From: Actinomycetes bacterium
Lineage (GTDB): Bacteria > Actinomycetota > Actinomycetes > Actinomycetales > Cellulomonadaceae
Length of the DNA: 8,050 nucleotides
Reading direction: 5' to 3'
Assembly: GCA_023424135.1 (NCBI GenBank)
Contig: JAFAEH010000042.1
Location: forward strand, 1-8,050
This document shows positions 5,502-8,050 of this stretch, piece after piece. The position numbers were made by a program, and so were the translations under genes. Under the pieces are notes generated by a model, which worked only from the letters and a program-made list of their open reading frames with translations, was not told the origin of the DNA and made no database searches. Positions within the stretch are counted from its first letter, which is position 1; each line of letters begins with the position of its first letter.

Positions 5502-6793
5502 GCGGTGGTCGCCGAGGCGTCGGAGCCCTCGACCTGCGGCGTGCCGAGGATCTCGCTCATGGACTTCTCCAGCTCGGCCTCGATCGACGCGATGAGCCGC
5601 TCCTCGACCTCGGGCACGCCGATCTCGTGGATGAGCTCGGCGAAGAAGCCGCGCACGACGAGGCGACGGGCGTCGGTCTCGGGGATGCCGCGGGCCTTGA
5701 GGTAGAACAGCTGCTCGTCGTCGAAGCGCCCGGTGGCGCTCGCGTGACCGGCCCCCTCGATGACACCGGTCTCGATCTCGAGGTTCGGCACGGAGTCCGC
5801 CCGCGCCCCGTCGGTCAGGACGAGGTTGCGGTTGAGCTCGTAGGTGTCGGTGCCCTCCGCCGCGGCGCGGATGAGGACGTCGCCGACCCACACGGTGTGC
5901 GCGCCCGCGCCCTGCAGGGCCCCCTTGTACGTGACGCGCGAGGTGCAGCTCGGCACCGCGTGGTCGACGAACAGGCGGTGCTCCTGGTGCTGGTCGGAGT
6001 CCGCGAAGTACAGGCCGAGGGCCGTGACCGACGCCCCCTCGCCGACGAACTCGGCGTCGGGCGTGACGCGCACGACGTCACCGCCGAGCGTGACGACGAT
6101 GTGCTTGACGGTCGCGTCGCGGCCGATGCGCAGACGGTGGCTCGCGGCGTGCACCGAACCCGGCGCCCAGTCCTGCACGGACACGACGGTCAGGTGCGCA
6201 CCGTCCTCGGCGACGATCTCGACGGTCTCGGTGAGGTTCGCGTGCCCGACGTGGTCGAGCACGACGACGCCCTGCGAGAGCGGCTCGGCGTGCACGAGCA
6301 GGTGCGCGGCGGTGGGCTCGAGCGCGGCGTCGGCCAGGCCGGCACCCTCGACGCCCTCGACGACGACCGAGGTCACCTTCGAGGACACCGACTCGCGCGG
6401 CAGCGTCACGACGGTCGCCCGCTCGAACGACGCCCACGCCGTCGCGGCGGCACGGTCGCCCGGCACACCCGCGCGGCCCAGGCGCGTGTCGTCGCGGTCG
6501 ACGATCTCGACGCGCGCCTCGGGCGCCTCGACGACCGTCGTCAGGACGCCGTGGCCCGCGAGCACGCCGTCGGTGTCGGCGGCGAACAGGCCCGCGAACC
6601 GGTGGACGGGCGCGAAGCGCCACTCCTCCTCGCGCCCGGTGGGCACGGGGAAGTCGGTGACGTCGAAGCTCGTGCGCCGCGCGGCGCGTGACGCCTCGGG
6701 GACGACGCCGCCGTGGGTGTGCGCGCCGTCGGCGACCGCGCGCGAGTGGTCCGTCGACAGGCCCGCGGCGCTGTCGTTCGTGGTGGTCGTCAT
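5498..6793 (-). CDS. sufD: SufD, Fe-S scaffold subunit
   Basis: This 431-residue protein is the SufD partner of SufB and SufC. Together they form the scaffold on which clusters are built; SufD is linked to iron entry. The N-terminal part carries PTGREEEWRFAPV (51-63), typical of the family. The middle is a beta-helix-rich core. The C-terminal half has the hallmark run TYKGALQG (288-295), NLVLTDGARADSVPNLEIE (323-341), GHASATG (349-355) and DDEQLFYLKARGIPE (358-372). H350 in GHASATG corresponds to the conserved SufD histidine implicated in cluster formation at the SufB-SufD interface. The first 40 residues are polar, Ala/His-rich and look variable. The ATG at 6793 shares one base with the sufB stop (TGATG), and a GGAAGGGG lies about 10 nt upstream. 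A bit longer than the minimal SufD because of the N-terminal tail, but otherwise regular. Confidence 0.94.
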   Translation of the reverse strand: MTTTTNDSAAGLSTDHSRAVADGAHTHGGVVPEASRAARRTSFDVTDFPVPTGREEEWRFAPVHRFAGLFAADTDGVLAGHGVLTTVVEAPEARVEIVDRDDTRLGRAGVPGDRAAATAWASFERATVVTLPRESVSSKVTSVVVEGVEGAGLADAALEPTAAHLLVHAEPLSQGVVVLDHVGHANLTETVEIVAEDGAHLTVVSVQDWAPGSVHAASHRLRIGRDATVKHIVVTLGGDVVRVTPDAEFVGEGASVTALGLYFADSDQHQEHRLFVDHAVPSCTSRVTYKGALQGAGAHTVWVGDVLIRAAAEGTDTYELNRNLVLTDGARADSVPNLEIETGVIEGAGHASATGRFDDEQLFYLKARGIPETDARRLVVRGFFAELIHEIGVPEVEERLIASIEAELEKSMSEILGTPQVEGSDASATTA

Positions 6794-8050
6794 CAGCCGA
6801 CGGCCCCTTCCATCTGCAGCTCGATGAGGCGGTTGAGCTCGAGCGCGTACTCCATGGGCAGCTCGCGCGCGATGGGCTCGACGAACCCGCGCACGATCAT
6901 CGCCATGGCCTCCGTCTCCGGCATGCCTCGGGACATCAGGTAGAACAGCTGGTCCTCGCTCACGCGCGAGACGGTCGCCTCGTGGCCCATCGACACGTCG
7001 TCCTCGCGGACGTCGACGTACGGGTAGGTGTCCGAGCGCGAGATCTGGTCGACCAGCAGCGCGTCGCACAGCACGTTGGACGCCGAGTGCGACGCCCCCT
7101 CGAGGATCTGCACGAGCCCGCGGTACGACGTGCGGCCGCCGCCGCGCGCGACGGACTTGGAGACGATCGACGACGACGTGTGCGGTGCGGCGTGCACCAT
7201 CTTCGAGCCCGCGTCCTGGTGCTGGCCCTCACCGGCGAACGCGATCGACAGCGTCTCGCCGCGCGCGTGCTCGCCGAGCAGGTAGATCGCGGGGTACTTC
7301 ATGGTGACCTTGGAGCCGATGTTGCCGTCGACCCACTCCATGGTCGCGCCCTCGGCCGCGGTCGCCCGCTTGGTGACGAGGTTGTACACGTTGTTCGACC
7401 AGTTCTGGATCGTCGTGTACCGCACGCGGGCGTTCTTCTTCACGACGATCTCGACGACCGCGGAGTGCAGCGAGTCCGACTGGTAGATCGGCGCGGTGCA
7501 GCCCTCGACGTAGTGCACGTACGAGCCCTCGTCGGCGATGATCAGCGTCCGCTCGAACTGGCCCATGTTCTCGGTGTTGATCCGGAAGTAGGCCTGCAGC
7601 GGGATCTCCACGTGCACGCCCGGCGGCACGTAGACGAACGACCCGCCCGACCACACGGCCGTGTTGAGGGACGCGAACTTGTTGTCGCCCGGGGGGATCA
7701 CGGAGCCGAAGTACTGCTCGAAGATCTCCGGGTGCTCGCGCAGGCCCGTGTCGGTGTCGATGAAGATGACGCCCTGCTCCTCGAGCGACTCCTGGATCTG
7801 GTGGTAGACCACCTCGGACTCGTACTGCGCGGCGACGCCCGCGACGAGGCGCTGCTTCTCCGCCTCGGGGATGCCGAGCCGGTCGTAGGTGTTGCGGATG
7901 TCCTCGGGCAGGTCCTCCCAGCTGGTGGCCTGCTTCTCGGTGGACCGCACGAAGTACTTGATGTTCTCGAAGTCGATGCCCGACAGGTCCGCGCCCCACC
8001 AGGGCATGGGCTTCTTGTCGAACAGGCGCAGCGACTTCAGCCGCATCTTC
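6793..8050 (-). CDS. sufB: SufB, core Fe-S scaffold subunit (N-terminus outside the window)
   Basis: This is the C-terminal part, about 418 residues, of SufB, the core scaffold subunit on which nascent clusters form with sulfur delivered from SufS/SufU. The frame is open past the right edge. The ATG at 8046 is internal: the preceding codon is AAG, and SufB proteins continue upstream with some 50-60 residues ending in a Met/Leu/Lys-rich stretch before MRLKSLRLF. Counting from that Met, conserved marks are NIKYFVRSTEKQATSWEDLP (28-47), AQYESEVVYH (73-82), GCTAPIYQSDSLHSAVVEI (182-200; C183 matches the sulfur-receiving cysteine), NVLCDALLVD (324-333; C327 matches the interface cysteine) and GHEATVSR (354-361; E356). 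DQLFYLMSRGMPE (365-377) is shared with SufD. The operon promoter and regulator lie upstream and are not visible. Confidence 0.97.
   Translation of the reverse strand, partial: KMRLKSLRLFDKKPMPWWGADLSGIDFENIKYFVRSTEKQATSWEDLPEDIRNTYDRLGIPEAEKQRLVAGVAAQYESEVVYHQIQESLEEQGVIFIDTDTGLREHPEIFEQYFGSVIPPGDNKFASLNTAVWSGGSFVYVPPGVHVEIPLQAYFRINTENMGQFERTLIIADEGSYVHYVEGCTAPIYQSDSLHSAVVEIVVKKNARVRYTTIQNWSNNVYNLVTKRATAAEGATMEWVDGNIGSKVTMKYPAIYLLGEHARGETLSIAFAGEGQHQDAGSKMVHAAPHTSSSIVSKSVARGGGRTSYRGLVQILEGASHSASNVLCDALLVDQISRSDTYPYVDVREDDVSMGHEATVSRVSEDQLFYLMSRGMPETEAMAMIVRGFVEPIARELPMEYALELNRLIELQMEGAVG

Noticed and set aside
5492..6691. A 399-residue open frame on the + strand across sufD
   Set aside because: It mirrors the sufD codons, has skewed composition (Arg, Asp, Gly, Val) and no family motifs. 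sufD on the other strand has full family support.
8044..8046. ATG at 8046 as the true SufB start
   Set aside because: SufB proteins have a further N-terminal region before this point and the frame continues beyond the window edge, so this Met is internal.
1..8050. CRISPR array, tRNA/rRNA genes, insertion sequences or phage attachment sites
   Set aside because: No regularly spaced repeats, tRNA-like cloverleaf, rRNA-like stretch, transposase motif or flanking terminal repeats were seen on reading both strands.

Overview
This is a very GC-rich window with strong G/C bias at third codon positions. Together with the gene order, it points to a high-GC actinobacterium, probably Micrococcales and plausibly Cellulomonas or a relative. 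The genus is an inference from style and layout; no taxonomic marker was checked.

Left part, + strand (1-1669). An EcfT-type membrane subunit of an energy-coupling-factor vitamin/metal transporter (68-685) ends directly in a long hairpin (686-730), which should terminate its transcript. A separate unit follows: a membrane-anchored neutral zinc metallopeptidase (797-1669). It appears to start as a leaderless GTG placed exactly downstream of a TACCGT -10 box.

Middle (1690-2086, - strand). A broken PIN-domain (VapC-like) gene is spread over three reading frames. It keeps its later acidic catalytic residues but has lost the segment after the first one. No antitoxin gene lies next to it.

Right part, - strand (2102-8050). 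This is a near-complete SUF iron-sulfur cluster assembly operon, read right to left: sufB (N-terminus beyond the window edge), sufD, a small Rieske [2Fe-2S] protein, sufC, sufS, sufU and a sufT/MIP18-type (DUF59) gene. SufS takes sulfur from cysteine, SufU accepts it, the SufBCD complex assembles the cluster, and SufT is expected to help deliver or mature it. Most junctions are stop/start overlaps (TGATG or ATGA), so the genes form two coupled blocks, sufB-sufD-Rieske and sufS-sufU-sufT. sufC stands between them, followed by a 91-nt gap with a 15-bp hairpin and a competing third arm. The operon promoter and any regulator lie upstream of sufB, outside the window.

Most of the window is an ordinary actinobacterial housekeeping region. 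I see no clearly undescribed system. The points worth a second look are the decayed PIN gene, the sufC-sufS hairpin, the Rieske protein inside the operon and the leaderless start.
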